The notes: generated by a model not told the origin, from the sequence alone. Shown: positions 1 to 11,779, counted from the stretch's first letter. The stretch: 64,000 bases of DNA from Oscheius onirici (GCA_932521025.1 OW051470.1:1302001-1366000), one strand, 5' to 3'. Numbers and translations are program-made.

Positions 1-460
1 CGGTGGTCGTCCAGCTGCTCTTGCCCGATTCGGTGACCATTCTTCTACGACACGGCTAAAGCATTCTCCTCTGTCTTCTTCAGACCTGCGGTTTCTAGTC
101 CGTATAGCAACGTGGGCAGGACTTTCATCTCAAACAGCTTCTTTTTCATTTTCAATGGAGTCCTCCGGGAATAGTAAACTTCTTTGTCGTTGTAGAACGA
201 GGCCCATCCTAATTTCACACGTCTGCTTATCTCTTGGGATAGATCCCCGTCGGCTGTCAGCTTCGATCCAAGGTATATAAAAATCGTTGACTCTCTCCAA
301 TTCTGTGCCATTGAGACCGATTGAATGTTGCACTGTCGCAAATGTTGTCATCCATTTGGTCTTCCTTCTGTTCACTTTCAATCCAACTTTTTTGCTTTCT
401 TGTTCGAGACTGTTCAACATGTATTCAGCATCTTTCGCAGTAATATATACCACCATTTTT
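1..460 (-). mobile_element. Decayed non-LTR retrotransposon (LINE), reverse-transcriptase remnant
   Basis: Two overlapping minus-strand reading frames resemble the C-terminal half of an RTE/CR1-like reverse transcriptase. One carries an ESKKVGLKVN...KTKWM stretch; the other carries YLGSKLTADGDLSQEISRR followed by VLPTLLYGLE. The match changes frame around 250-340 and contains stops, so the copy is dead. It is cut by the left window edge. It lies in what would be intron 3 of the chemoreceptor locus that follows, on the opposite strand. The RTE versus CR1 assignment is a judgement from motif spacing only. Confidence 0.7.
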
Positions 461-563
461 TTTTACCGGCCGTTTCCATGGGTATGAATGGGACGTGCTC
501 GCAGAGTACAGAGACTTTTCGGTCATAACTAAACTGTCTGACAGCAACGTCAACGTTTTGTAG

Positions 564-1278
564 AGGCTTCATTGGTTTTGCTCTTCTGTTCGTCGGGGCC
601 ATGATATTCTTAAATATCAGCTTTTATCGTATTAGTCTCTCGTACGATGTAAGTTTTAGCAACATTATTTTTTACACTACTTTTCAGGAGCTTTATGACT
701 ATGCCGTTCGAAGAAATCTCACAGAATTCCTTGCTGGCGTTGATCCCAACAGCCAGCTTATAGCATGTCGAGTCGGTGGCTACGTCATTATTCTCGGCAC
801 CATCATATGGATCTTCCTCTTGATACTATTCATTTGGAATGCCTACTTTTCTTGGGTCGTCTGGTACAAATTGAAGAAGAACAGAGCATCCATGTCGGCG
901 GAAACGTTCAAATTGCAGAAGAGCTTGACTATGGTTCTTGTCCTTCAGGTTTTTTTCGGATTTAGACTAAAAAAAAGCTTTTTTCAGGCGGCAATACCGT
1001 ATGGAACGCTCGCAGTGCCCATTTTGATCTACGGCGTCGCAATTGTCCTCGAACTGGCTATTGTTAGATCAGTTTTACTGGAAGGTGTTCTTGTGGGCTG
1101 CGTAGCCGTCTACCCCTTCCTCAGCAGCCTCCTCTTTTTTTTCTTCATCAAACCATATAGGAATTTTGCCGTTTCGGTCATCAAACGTCTGCTCTTCTTT
1201 ATAAAGTGGCCTGTCGACACGCCCGTGATCATTGTGGCAAATTCTGTTTCTTCCCTCGTTTCAGGCAACGAAAATTGA
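564..1278 (+). CDS. SRH-like 7TM chemoreceptor, 3' exons (5' end beyond window)
   Basis: This locus holds the last three exons of a serpentine receptor of the nematode SRH type, a plasma-membrane G-protein-coupled receptor presumed to sense chemicals. Exon 4 starts at 564 after a TTTTGTAG acceptor, exon 5 follows an intron at about 649-688, and exon 6 follows a 39-nt intron at about 949-987. The protein reads hydrophobic helices, then KLKKNRASMSAETFKLQKSL (the conserved cytoplasmic loop), AIPYG, and FFFFIKPYRNF near the last helix; it stops at 1276-1278. Exon boundaries match the two complete paralogues to the right. Exons 1-3 are not seen: the LINE remnant occupies intron 3 and the window ends. 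It may be complete outside the window or 5'-truncated. Confidence 0.75.
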
Positions 1279-1648
1279 AGTTTTTGTAGACTGATAAGTA
1301 TTTTGATTGCACTTTAGCTGGCGCCTACGTTCGTTCAAAACATTTTGGCGCGAACACTCAAAATGGCTTGAATTAGATATCATCATTTTCCGGCCGTTTT
1401 TCACGTTACTGAACCCCGGAAGGAGAAAATTAGACATAAATAGACGAAAAATGTTCGAGAACGTCTTGTGAACGGCTGTTGTCGGTTTCGTGCTAATTTC
1501 GATGTTCAGGGTGTTGTTTTACACGCTGAATTCAATATACGTGGTTAGACACATGGAAAATGGAAGGAAAATGAGAAAAAATTTAATTTTAAGCCAGTTT
1601 GAAAAAAGCCAGCTAAAGTACAACCAATGTTTTTATTCGTGTTATAAA

Positions 1649-4420
1649 TTAAGCACCAGATCTTCTATTACTTGTTACTCTATTCTGGCTTGTCACATTC
1701 GAAGACTGCGACAGTGGAGCTATTTGAATTGTAGGCTCCGGCCAATCGATGCAGAATAGGGCTTTTTTGAATACAGAAACGGCATATTTTCTGTAAGCTT
1801 TGATGAAAAAGAAGAAGAGAAGACTGCTGAAGAAGGGGTAGAAGCCGATGACGCATATGAGACAGGCCTCAACAATTGGCGATTCATAAATAAATTTGGC
1901 ATCAAAGCCGAAAGCTGCTGCGTATAAACAGACAGGAATACATAAGGAACCGTATGGTATAGCTGCCTGAAATCTTTTTATTCGCTGCGGCTAGAATGCC
2001 AGGATCACTGCGATTAGTTGGGAACCGGGACCGTGTCAGTAAGGCGCATTTTTGGGGGAGCCCTAATTTTACTGAAAAACTTTGAACATAATTTTGCTGA
2101 GCCTATGTTCAAAATGAGTGGCAAGTTTTTTTCTGTAAAATTAGGGCTCTGTATCGGTTTAGAATTGTTCGAATTTGAACTGTATTGGTTTCGCACAAGT
2201 TTGAATTCAAACTGAAAACATTTCGAATTTTCAAGATCGCACTGTTCGGTTTCGAACTATTTCTCTGTACTTGCGTCAATATCGATCAGGGCCGACTCGA
2301 CCAGGTGAGTTCGATCGCTCAAAATCAATAAAAATAGGCAGTTCTAAATCGATCAGTTCGAATTCAACCAGTTTTAATTACATACAGAGCCGAAATTGGG
2401 GTTCCCCCAAAAATGAGGTTAGGGACTTTCCTTAAAACATATTTCTAACAATAAGAAAAGTCACGGTCGAAGTTTACCGCCACTTTTCTTAGAAAAAATT
2501 TTCTATCGAAAATTATGGCGTGGTTTTCTTTCGAATTTTTTTCAAAATATTTTTAAGACACCCTGTTTGTATGCGCCTTACTGACACGGGCCCAACTCTA
2601 CTCTGCGCGACCAATTGCATGCACTTTGGTCCCGTCATGATTCTCCTAAACTGGTGTCTTCGTGGAGAAACTTTAAATTTTTAGCTCATGCTTACATTTT
2701 CTGCAAAGCTCTTCAAATGCTGCAACTTCCATGACACAAAGCGGAAATTGTATCTCTAAACTAGAAAAAGGTCTCTCCACGAAGCTCCAAAGTAAAGAAG
2801 TTAAAAATCCTTATACTACCTGTAGAACCAGGACAATAGTCAAGCTCTTTTGCATCTTGAACGTCTCGGCGGACATGCTTCTCCTATTTTTCTTCAATTT
2901 GTACCAGACGGCCATTGAGAAGCCGCTATTCCAGAGTAGCAGAAATAGGAGACAGACCTCGATAAAAGTACCGACGACCATCCCCACCTTGCCGAGATAT
3001 CCATTAATACCAAATGCTATGAATTGACTGTTCGGGTCGACACCAATAAGAAATTTGGTGCGATTTGTTTCGACGGCATAATTGTAAAGATCCTGCAAAA
3101 AAACTGACTTTTGAATTACAAGGGATTACTTCATATGGTATGGACAAGTAGTAGAAGGAAATGAAAAAACAGGAAGCGCCAGCTCCCAGCAAAGTTGAAT
3201 ACCACAGGAAGCCACTGAAAACTAATTTATTTGAAGAAAAAGTGTCTTATTTTGATTAATTCAGGCAAGACCATCAGCTCATTACATCTGCCATTTCAAT
3301 ACTCGAACTCTCGCCGGCCAAGCTCGTCTTCTGGAACTGACATCTGCTTTGAAGGACGTCAACTGGGATATAGCGACCTGATGGATCAAGAAAGTTACCG
3401 AATGGATTCCGTGAGAGGGATCAAGAAAAGCTGGCCGGACGATGCAGATGGCTTGATGAGATCAGGGAGACACTTGGTGAAGGAACACGGAAAGTGAATG
3501 GTTTACCCTACGAGACGTTCTAGTCGAGAATCAGACTTGATTTAAGCGAATAAAAATTGAGGATTTGTTCAGACTTGTGTGAGCTCAAATTTCATCTTTG
3601 ATTACCAGTTGCTCTGAATCTTATATTCGAGTAAGAGACCAGACTTCTGCAGAACCTATTTCCATTACGAATTTGCCCCGGAAACACATATTTCTGATTT
3701 TTGTTCAAACTTTTCAAACTGTTTAGTCGATTCTGCATGAAACGATGCACTAGATATGATATGTCTTTTTAACGAATTTACAAAATATCCCTAGAAAGAG
3801 ATAAAAGATAAAGATAAAGTTTACCCCGAAAGAGATAGCCTACCGTATTCCATTGTATCTCTCAATTCCATGCGGCTTCTGATACATGAGAAAGTAACGA
3901 ACAACGCAGCAGCTGTTCACTGATAACAAAGTGAATAATCCAGCCTCTAAAACACAGGCGAGCTGAAAAACTACATACTCTACTCTGTTCAGTACTTACT
4001 CCGAAAAATCCACCATTTTTACCGAGATATTTGAAAAGTCCTTCGACGGTTGCTCCTGGAAGGGGAAACAACAGGTTGGGATCGAGAAACCACGTCAGCA
4101 GAACGCTGAAAGCGAGGTCACCGCCCTGAAAAAAGAATTGTTTATGACTAAAAATAAAAAAAATGTGGAGTGGAATCGACCCAAATTACAAATTACCCAA
4201 ATTCTCAGAAGATACGGTGACTCATGTCATTTGTGAATAAAATGCATAAAAATGAATAAAAAAGAATTACCACGATTTGAAGCATGAATCTTTTAATTTC
4301 GGCCATGCTGCCGGGAGAATGCTTTAATACAATGTAGAAAAGAAATACGGAAGTGCATTGGAAGAAGGTCTCGACGGAATATGCGACGATTTTGACCCAG
4401 AGTATCTCAAAAACTCCCAT
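1649..4420 (-). CDS. SRH-like 7TM chemoreceptor, complete, six exons
   Basis: Six exons can be joined in frame. Exon 1 (4420-4271) begins MGVFEILWVKIVAYSVET and contains HSPGSMAEIKRFMLQIV. Exon 2 (4125-4000) holds DPNLLFPLPGATVEG. Exon 3 (about 3961-3844) holds VNSCCVVRYFLMYQK. Exon 4 (about 3218-3132) and exon 5 (about 3092-2822) hold the MSAETFKMQKSL loop, and exon 6 (about 1953-1649) holds FFSSLLFFFFIKAYRKY. The start is the ATG shared with the paralogues. Intron 5 is nearly 0.9 kb because it contains a terminal-inverted-repeat element; the other introns are short except intron 3. The predicted role is chemosensory signalling; the ligand is unknown. SRH rather than STR is chosen on the loop motif and the short N-terminus. 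Confidence 0.8.
2023..2597. mobile_element. MITE-like element with GTGTCAGTAAGGCGCAT termini
   Basis: The left end reads CCGTGTCAGTAAGGCGCAT and the right end is its inverted copy preceding GGGCCCAACTC. The interior is AT-rich and contains a shorter inverted motif (ATTTTTGGGGGAGCCCTAA on the left, GGTTCCCCCAAAAATG near 2400). It has no coding capacity. It sits wholly inside the last intron of the chemoreceptor gene. Two 0.2-kb elements at 16.9 and 19.9 kb share the GTGTCAG / GCGCATTTTCGGGG core, so this looks like a longer relative. Confidence 0.75.
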
Positions 4421-5214
4421 GGACAACGTAGTGAACCGGCATGAATGATGTTTGACGAAGTTCACACGGCAGGGGAAAACTTGATTAGTCCTCTTCGTCG
4501 GCTACTCTTTTAAAAATTGACGACAGCTGTCTTCACCATCTTTGTTGTCATCGAACTTATGAGCTTTAGCATGTCAGTCTGTCCCGGACCCCGGACCGGA
4601 CCCGGGCATCGAAGAAAAAGATCACTCTTTTATCGTCTGTTCCAGAAACTGTATAAAAATGGAGAAAGAGTACGTCGAGTTAGGTATACACGTCAGAGAA
4701 CACTTTGTTCATTGAAAGAGAATCCAGTTCTCTTTCTTCAGTTTTTAATTATACTCGTTGTATCAGATATCAACTAGTTCCCCGTTATTTTCAGATTCAG
4801 TGTGTTTTCGGAACTGTACTGCTGTCACTAACCTCTTCTAAAACTGTCAAAGATAATAATCTTTGCCGCCCCACAAATCCCTTTCTCTTCAAAGAATCCA
4901 CTTTTTCACGAATCCAGATGAATCCTTTAACTTCAACCCTTTGTAAATGCTTAGGCTATCACTAGAAGCATACTGATGATATTTTATTATCCTGTCTATT
5001 GTTTTCAAACAATCCGCGCCTGCAACTACTAGTCCGCGCATGCAACTTTTAGTCCGCGTAAAATTCGGACTAATAGTTTACGCCCCAGACTAGCGACAGG
5101 TTGACTAGAAGGAAAGATCTGGTCATTTTATGCCATCAAAGGAAGAGTCTAACAATGTTTGTGAGAGATGAGGCTGCTCTACCAAATGAATGCTTACTGA
5201 CTTCTGGAGCGTCA
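4421..5214. other. Intergenic, no gene seen
   Basis: I find no coding frame. There is a GC-rich CCGGACC/GGACCCGGGC cluster near 4580-4610 and short near-repeats of TAGTCCGCG at 5030-5060. Nothing else could be identified. Confidence 0.5.
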
Positions 5215-5490
5215 TAAAAATTTACCAGCCGACTTCGTCGTCTGTGGTACCCCATTTCGTACCCCTACAACAGTAATAGAACTTTCCATGTTATCTGCGT
5301 CTTCACAGTGCTAAACCGGAGGGGGACTGGAAAACAGTGAAAAACGGATTATTTTAAAAAGGTAGCTGGATTCCTCATAAATTTTTGATAAAACAGTCGC
5401 CCTCAGGTTCGCATTTTGACTAATCCCAGGCGTTGAAAAGTTCGAAATTCACTTCAGGTGACCTTACAATTAGCGTTTTAATAAGAGAGG
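5215..5490. repeat. Duplicated intergenic block, copy 1
   Basis: This stretch matches 6838-7140 in the same orientation. Shared blocks in the same order include GTACCCC...TACAAC, GAAAACAGTGAAAA, GGTAGCTGGATTCCTC, TCAG-TTCGCATTTTG and ATAAGAGAGGA. Each copy lies just 3' of a minus-strand chemoreceptor locus, so it marks the edge of a tandem duplication of gene plus downstream DNA. Confidence 0.7.
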
Positions 5491-5784
5491 ATCTTTTTTA
5501 CTAACTTTTTCCAAGCAGCTTTTCTGCTTTTCTCCTTTCTTCTTTTACGAGGTGAACTCTAAATATTGGTGCTTCCAGTATTAACTTTGTTCTACAACTA
5601 TAGATTGTCGCTTGACTCTCATTTTTCTCATCGAAAAAAATGTTTTTCCTCCAGTATGAGTTCTGAAGAAGATCAAGAGCTACAACTTTGTAGAACATTG
5701 CTAAGCTCGAAAACACTGATTTCGATAAAAATAGAGAGACTACTTGGTAGCAGAAAGCAAGAATACTTCCGCCAACTCACCTAA

Positions 5785-6253
5785 ATCCGTGGTATCATCG
5801 AATCTTTTCAGGCTTCTGATAAAAAATAAAATAGCGAACGACGCAGCAGCTGTTAACTGAAAACAGCGCGAATAGTCCGACGACAAAGACGGAAGCGAGT
5901 GGGGAAAAAAAGTATCGACTCTAGTCTGTCCTACTTATCCCAATGAATCCACCATTTTTACCGAGATAGCGAAAAAGTCCTTCGACCGTTGCTCCTGGAA
6001 CTGGGAACAGCAAGTTTGGATCCAAAAACCAGGTCAAAAGAATGCAGAAAGTGAAGTCGCCACCCTAAAAGCAGTTATTTTCTGGATTCAAATTTTCAGC
6101 TACCACAATCTGCAGCATGAACCTTTTGATTTCAGCCATGCTTTCCGGTGAATGTCTCAAAACGGTATAGAAAAGAAACATGGAGACGCACTGGAAGAGA
6201 GTTGCGATGGTGTAGGCAACTGCTTTGACCCAGGTGATTTCGAAAACTCCCAT
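5785..6253 (-). pseudogene. SRH-like chemoreceptor pseudogene, exons 1-3 only
   Basis: Exon 1 (6253 to about 6108, MGVFEITWVKAVAYT) and exon 2 (about 6065-5939, DPNLLFPVPGATVEGLFRYL) are intact and match the paralogues. The exon-2 donor is changed from GT to AT. The AG of the exon-3 acceptor is lost. Exon 3 carries a TGA where the paralogue has Arg (after EKIR). Exons 4-6 are absent; DNA continuing at 5500-5720 resembles intron 3 of the intact paralogue (same hairpin repeat), so the 3' half appears deleted. Several independent lesions make this a pseudogene rather than a sequencing error. Confidence 0.85.
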
Positions 6254-6489
6254 AGTTGCACAGGATAGAATAAAAGATGTTTGTTATAGGCTGATCACAA
6301 TGCAGGTGAAAAGCTAATTGGTCTTCTTAGACGACAGGTCCGAAAATCTGTCAGAATAACTGTAGAGTCAATTAAATCAGAGAACATATCTTTTAGTTGA
6401 CGAGGTTTGCAGGTTTGCAATGCAATTTCAGGGCAAATTTCAATTTATTTACATTGTCTAGCCTCTGGCAAGTGTATTTCTGATATCTT

Positions 6490-6625
6490 GCCATTCGATC
6501 CATGTCTTCCTATGCCACAAGCGCCCGATCAGTCTCTGAACATCGTCGCTCTTGGACCTCCTCTGTGTCTCCTGCCTTCAAATGGAGTACAATCAGAGAT
6601 TTCCAGGGCTAAAGTTACCTACTTT
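6490..6625 (-). mobile_element. LINE C-terminal scrap
   Basis: On the minus strand a short segment reads PFEGRRHRGGPRATMFRD, like the basic GRRRRGRP..RW tail that ends many RTE-type reverse transcriptases. It is frameshifted and very short. The rest of 6254-6837 and 7141-7348 holds nothing I can identify. Confidence 0.35.
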
Positions 6626-6837
6626 CCTCATATAGTCCTTGGCCTGAACCACGAAATCTGTTTCTGTATGGGAACTACTGTAGGTAGAAGCAAAGTCTTC
6701 GTCTCCCAATAGTGACTTGTCCAAACTTGTTACACTAACTCCTTTCCCCTTAATTGTGCGCACAAATTGCTCCATTTTGATTGCCAATTAAAGCTTCCGA
6801 CAGACAGACACACAGAGACCTGGGAGCAATTTAAAGT

Positions 6838-7140
6838 GGATCAGCCAAGTTCGTCGCCTAGCTGCGTCGTACCCCACTTGGTACCCCCACAACTGTAGCA
6901 CAACTTTTTCAAGTGCAAAAGGTGTCTAATGTCTCTACAGGACTTGTAATCTGCTGCTTCAGAGCCCCAGATCGTAGTGGGACTTGAAAACAGTGAAAAG
7001 GGCGGTTATATTGAAAAACGGACGTGGTAGCTGGATTCCTCGCAAAATATCTATAAAATAATTGTCCTCAGATTCGCATTTTGGCAGTGCCCAGGGGCGG
7101 AAAAGTTCTCAATAAAGTTTGGGCGACCGTTTAAATAAGA
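6838..7140. repeat. Duplicated intergenic block, copy 2
   Basis: Direct-orientation partner of 5215-5490, with the same ordered blocks. It lies about 0.2 kb 3' of the intact receptor at 7349-8751, as copy 1 lies 3' of the pseudogene. Confidence 0.7.
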
Positions 7141-7348
7141 GAGGAAGGAACACCCCAAAGTATTAATATTTCTTCTATTCGACACACTAGACTCTATAGC
7201 ACTAGTGGCTTTGAATTGTTCAGAAACCTCATTCGTTTTTATTTCCACTATAAGAGTGCTTATAAGTGCACTCTTATAGTGGATAAAAAGCTAAAAACTG
7301 AGTTTTAACACTTAAAAAACTAAAAATGTTGAGCGTTTAAGAAAAACT

Positions 7349-8751
7349 TCAAGATTCATTGCTTGGAACATTTGAAGAGACTGAATTAGCGGCAATAATA
7401 ACCGTCGGAGCATCGGTCCATTTGACGCAGAAAAGAGCTCTCCTGATGACCGAGATGACAAATCTTCTGTACGGTTTAATAAAGAAGAAAAAGAGAAGAC
7501 TGCTGAGGAAGGGATAGCAGGCTACGAGGGACACCAATACCATTTCTAACACAACAGATTTGAGAAGTTCTAGCTGTAGGCCTGTAGCCGCTCCGTAGAT
7601 CATAATGGGCACGGCTAAGGAACCGTAGGGAATTGAGGCCTAATAATTTTTACATGATCCAATTCAGGAATATTTACCTGCAGGACCAGGACAATAGTCA
7701 AGCTTTTCTGCATTTTGAACGTTTCAGCGGACATGGATGCCCTGTTCTTCTTCAATTTGTACCAGACGGCCGCTGAGAAGAACAAGTTCCAAAAGAATAG
7801 AGCGAAAAGACAAATCCATACGAAGACTCCGAATATGATGACGGTTCCACCGACTCTGCAGGCTATAAGCTGGCTATTGGGATCAACGCCGACGAGGAAT
7901 TCTGTGAGATTTGTTCGAATCGCATAGACGTAAAGTTCCTAAAAGTGTGGGAAATGATGTAAGATAAGGATTACGTCGTAAGTGATGCTAATTTTGTAGA
8001 AGGAGAAATAAAAGCTGAACATGGCGCATGCGATCAAGAAAGAATGCCATATGAAGCCACTGAAAATAATAAGTTAGAGGGAGCCCGTTCCCCTAACCTC
8101 GGGGAGAAATCCCAAATTTCTAGTTCACTCTTACATTTTTCAGCTTTGTGATGTTCTGCAAAGTTGCAGAGTTTGAGAAGTTCTACAACTTTGCAGAACA
8201 TCACAAAACTTGAAAATGCTTTGATCACAGTGAAATCTTGCTCCGAAAGTATGAGGTTAAAACAAAAATTTAAAAAACTCACCGTAGTCCCTTGTACCGC
8301 TCCAGAGCTTCCGTCTTCTCGTACATAAGCAGAAATCGAACGACACAGCAGCTGTTAACCGAAATTAGAGTAAAAAACCCGGCTTGCATGATAGTAGCGA
8401 ACTGAATGAAGGTTACTGTAGTTAAACTTCTCACCCCAAAGAATCCGGCATCTTTCCCAAGATATTTGAAGAAGCCATAGACGGTTGCAGCTGGCAGAGG
8501 AAACAACAAATTGGGCTCGAGAAACCACGTCAACATTATGCTAAAAACTAGATCCGAGCACTGAAAAGTAATGTTCCTTAGAAAATTAAAAAAAAAATTA
8601 CCACAATCTGAAGCATAAACCGTTTAATCTCATTCATGCTGGGCGGAGAATGTCGCCAGACTACGTAGCACAAGAATAGGGTGATACATTCGAAGATGGT
8701 CTCGAAAGAATAGACGACAACTTTGAACCAGAAGATGTCAAACAGACCCAT
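7349..8751 (-). CDS. SRH-like 7TM chemoreceptor, complete, six exons
   Basis: The gene model gives about 343 residues: exon 1 8751-8602 (50 codons, MGLFDIFWFKVVVYSFET), exon 2 about 8561-8437 (EPNLLFPLPAATVYG), exon 3 about 8402-8283 (VNSCCVVRFLLMYEK), exon 4 about 8061-7976, exon 5 about 7938-7681 (KLKKNRASMSAETFKMQKSL), and exon 6 about 7639-7349 (ASIPYGSLAVPIM...FFFFIKPYRRF). Seven hydrophobic segments can be counted, and the length fits the SRH family (about 330-350). Donors and acceptors are canonical throughout; intron 2 is only about 33 nt. It is the best template for its neighbours. Intron 3 carries a hairpin repeat. The role in chemosensation is from family knowledge; no ligand can be inferred. 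Confidence 0.85.
8143..8214. repeat. Hairpin repeat (GTTCTGCAAAGTTG family)
   Basis: TTTGTGATGTTCTGCAAAG is followed after a short loop by its inverted copy CTTTGCAGAACATCACAAA. Relatives occur at 13676-13746, 15374-15446 and, degenerate, 5668-5700, always in introns or intergenic DNA and always adjacent to a TTCAAG/CTTGAAAA flank. Confidence 0.7.
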
Positions 8752-9079
8752 TTTTGTTAGATTTCATACATAGCAGTCAGCCTGAATGATCTAAGAGAAA
8801 AGGCCGCCAACAGGTGAAACGTTGATAAGTTTACTCGGAAATATTTGCATATCTGAAGGAAATGTTAGCAGGCGACTTATTGTTAGTACCAAGCGGGCCA
8901 TCTCGAATAAACATGTGTTTTCCTATGTATTGTTTTTTTATTCTTGCTGGAAATACGATCAGAGAAAGAGGCAGATAAAAGGTTATGACAGTCGTGGAAG
9001 TCCAGCTTCTGATTTGTTAAAGGCTCACAGAAGGAATCCTATATGGAGGCTGCTTTACGTGCTTTACATGAACCGATGG
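8752..9079. other. Intergenic 5' region of the chemoreceptor
   Basis: No coding frame or RNA gene was recognised. It lies upstream of the intact receptor and could hold its promoter, but no specific site can be supported. Confidence 0.4.
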
Positions 9080-9275
9080 GAAAGAATCAGCACCGAATAG
9101 ACGCCGATGGAAGGTAGTAAAACAAGAGGACGACAAAGACAACGATGGACGGATGGTACTGGGACCAGTGCGGGAGTCGATTGGTGGCACCGCTCATCTG
9201 TTGAATGGAAAACCTTGATATCCACACTCGTCGAAGATGTGACAATGTGAATAAATAAATAAATAAATAATAAAA
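9080..9275 (+). mobile_element. LINE 3' tail with TAAA microsatellite end
   Basis: A plus-strand frame reads TRGRQRQRWTDG...VDWWHR...EWKTLISTLVED and then stops, like the C-terminus of an RTE/BovB-type reverse transcriptase. It is followed at once by about five AATA/TAAA repeats (9249-9272), the usual tail of such elements. Only the 3' end is present. A short copy of the same flank (AAGGAATCCTATATGGAGGC) recurs at about 9283-9310. Confidence 0.6.
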
Positions 9276-9989
9276 GGCACACAGAAGGAGTCCTAAATGG
9301 AGGCTGCTTTACATGCTGGATCATTGCCACTTTTGACGACATTCTACTTTTCATTCAACAGTCTTCCAATCTCATCTTGAACTGTTTTTAACTTGACAAG
9401 ACTAGCCTTGTTGAAAAGTGCCAAGATTTACGGTGGGAGATAATGGAGGCTGTCTGAATAAAAGCTAGAGACAGAGAGACAGAACGACGTATAAAATACG
9501 AAGGAATAACAGCATTGACTTCGGATACTGAGAATTCAATAAGCAAAAGTTTGCTTTAGCGCCATTCAGGATTTAAACTTGCTTCCTCTTGTCTTTAATT
9601 AAAAACTCGACTTGTCAAGACTCGTCACTCTAAAACGCTTCTCTGGTAGCTCACTCGATCGTCTGCTGCTCGCCTGTGCGTCTACTTCTAATTCAGGTCA
9701 GGTGTTTCTACTTTTCCATCAAATTTCCCAACTTTTGTCCTAACTCTCAGTCATCTTTCCCTTCTCACCTTGACTAGGATCTGGACTTGTCCGAGCAACC
9801 CAGTTTCCGAAAACTTCAGTCTTCCGTCCAAGGGCCGATTCGGGTTTCGGTAAGGATCTCTCCGGAGTGACTAGCAAATTGGGCAATAGGGGGACTAAAG
9901 AACTGTCGAGGTGTGGAGAGACTGGTGACTGAGAGTTCTTCGAAAAAGTAGAAAAAGTGGAAAACTTTGGTAGATTCTTTCTGTCTCTT

Positions 9990-11420
9990 CATTTTCAGGT
10001 ACTGAAAGAGAGCGTCTCCAAAGAAGCAGTGTCGTCCTTCGATCAAGATCATTTTGTCGGAACGTTACAATACTGACGCGGACATTGCAAGACTGATGAA
10101 AGAGAAGGATTGCTGGTCAATGGTAAAGACGTCCTAGAAGAATGGTCTTCGGAGAATCGAACGTATCGAGACATTGGAAACTGCCTGTGCTTGAAAAAGT
10201 CGAGAGAGGAAGAGTCAATGATTGGATAACGCCTGGACAAGAGAGAGCTATAATATTGTGAAAAATGTCGAAGATAGGGAAGGCAAATTGGAAGACGGAT
10301 CATGCCCATATCATCCACGGTTAGTTTTTGACTGTGTCTTATTGGTCAGAAAGTATGCGTCCAAAATTTCTCAAAAAATGTCCAAAATTGCTACCTTTAT
10401 GTGTTTTACGTTCAAAGATCGACTGATTAACGTTCTGTTTCATTCCCAGTAGTCCAAAGTTTTGAAAGCTCTAAGAATTTTTCGATGACGACCGTAAAGT
10501 ACGGACTGTTTCTTGTCGCCCCAATTTTAGACCAACGGCATATGCACAGATTAAATCTTCTTCTTTTCAGGTGACTGATACTGCAGAACTCGAGAGAGAA
10601 GAGTCGTCGAAGGAAGAGCTAGTCAAAGGTACTTTAGCAAGACAACTGCTGGCCAACGGAAAAGGCCTCCTGAAAGACGGGTCGTGCCGCATTTTCGAGC
10701 GAAGCTTCAACTTATCTACACTTTAAAGAGATGCTGATGCTGGTCGAGACGGACTCTCTTCAAGGTCAGTAACCTTTTTTCTCTCCCACTACCGTACCCT
10801 AATTTCCAAAGAGTCTGTTTTCGTACTAGCGGAAGCGGCACTGGTCTCTTTCCTAACATATTTTTTAACTATCTTTCTTTCAGTTCTTCTGGGCCTCTTC
10901 AATATCTGAAAGAAACGTCTTCCTATGAGGCACCGTAGCGAGATCACTGGAAACCTTCTGTGCGCAAAAAAAGGAGTAAAGAAAGGCCACTGATTGGAAT
11001 ACCGTCTGGACGAGAAACAGCTATAGTGCTGTGAAAAACTCAAGTCAGAGGAATGCAAATTGGAAGACGGGTTATGCCCACTTTTTCAAGGTTAGTTCTT
11101 TGTCCAGTTTGTTTTTTATGTTCCCCCTGTTTATTGCTTCGTAAAATTACCAAAAATTAAAAACAACACCTAGACTCTTTTGACTACTATAACTATTATA
11201 CTTGAGTTCCTCTCAAAAACAACTTTTCAGGCTACTGGAGATGCTGGGAGCTTTAAGAGAGTACAGGACGCTTATATTAAGGAACAGGAACTTCGAGACT
11301 ACTGGAAGAGAAATTCCGGAGAGAGTACATTCTAGGCTTATGCCCGTGACTGTGAGAGACAAATGACCAGCTAAGAAAAGCCTTTTGGGGCACGGGTCAT
11401 GCCCAATTTTTTTCTGATTT
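9990..11420 (+). other. Degenerate array of exon-like repeats
   Basis: Four blocks (about 9999-10322, 10570-10705, 10885-11092, 11231-11405) each start after a TTTCAG-like acceptor. The first and third share extended similarity: CTGAAAGA-A-CGTCT near the start, TGATTGGA...TGGAC-AGA, AGCTATA, then GCAAATTGGAAGACGG, and a GGTTAGTT donor. All four contain a GACGGGTCATGCCCA-like motif; in one frame it reads EDGSCP, in another WKTGYAH. No long open frame spans them and stops are frequent, so this looks like a dead tandem-exon gene or an internally repeated element. No family was recognised. The remainder of 9276-9989 shows nothing. Confidence 0.4.
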
Positions 11421-11779
11421 TTACAGGCTGAAACCTGTCAAAATTATCGAGTTTGACCCGTCTCGATAAGTCATTTTTCTGGAAAAATTGGGCGTGAACC
11501 ATCTACCAAGAAGTATTTTCGAAAATCCGTATTCAGGCTTTTCCATGTTTCGGTCACGTTTTCGTTCAGTTGGTAGGTCTAGTTCGCACAAATTCTATCG
11601 CATAGGTCTTCCACATCTGACCATCAGACGGTAACAGCAGGTGGGGCGCAATTTTTGCATTTTTTGAGTTTTTCTCAAAGAATTTCTACTTTTTATTTTT
11701 TGTATTTAGTTTTTCACATATTTTTGTATAAAATTAAAGCCTAGCATGTTACTTTTCTAAAATTACGAAGACATCAGCA

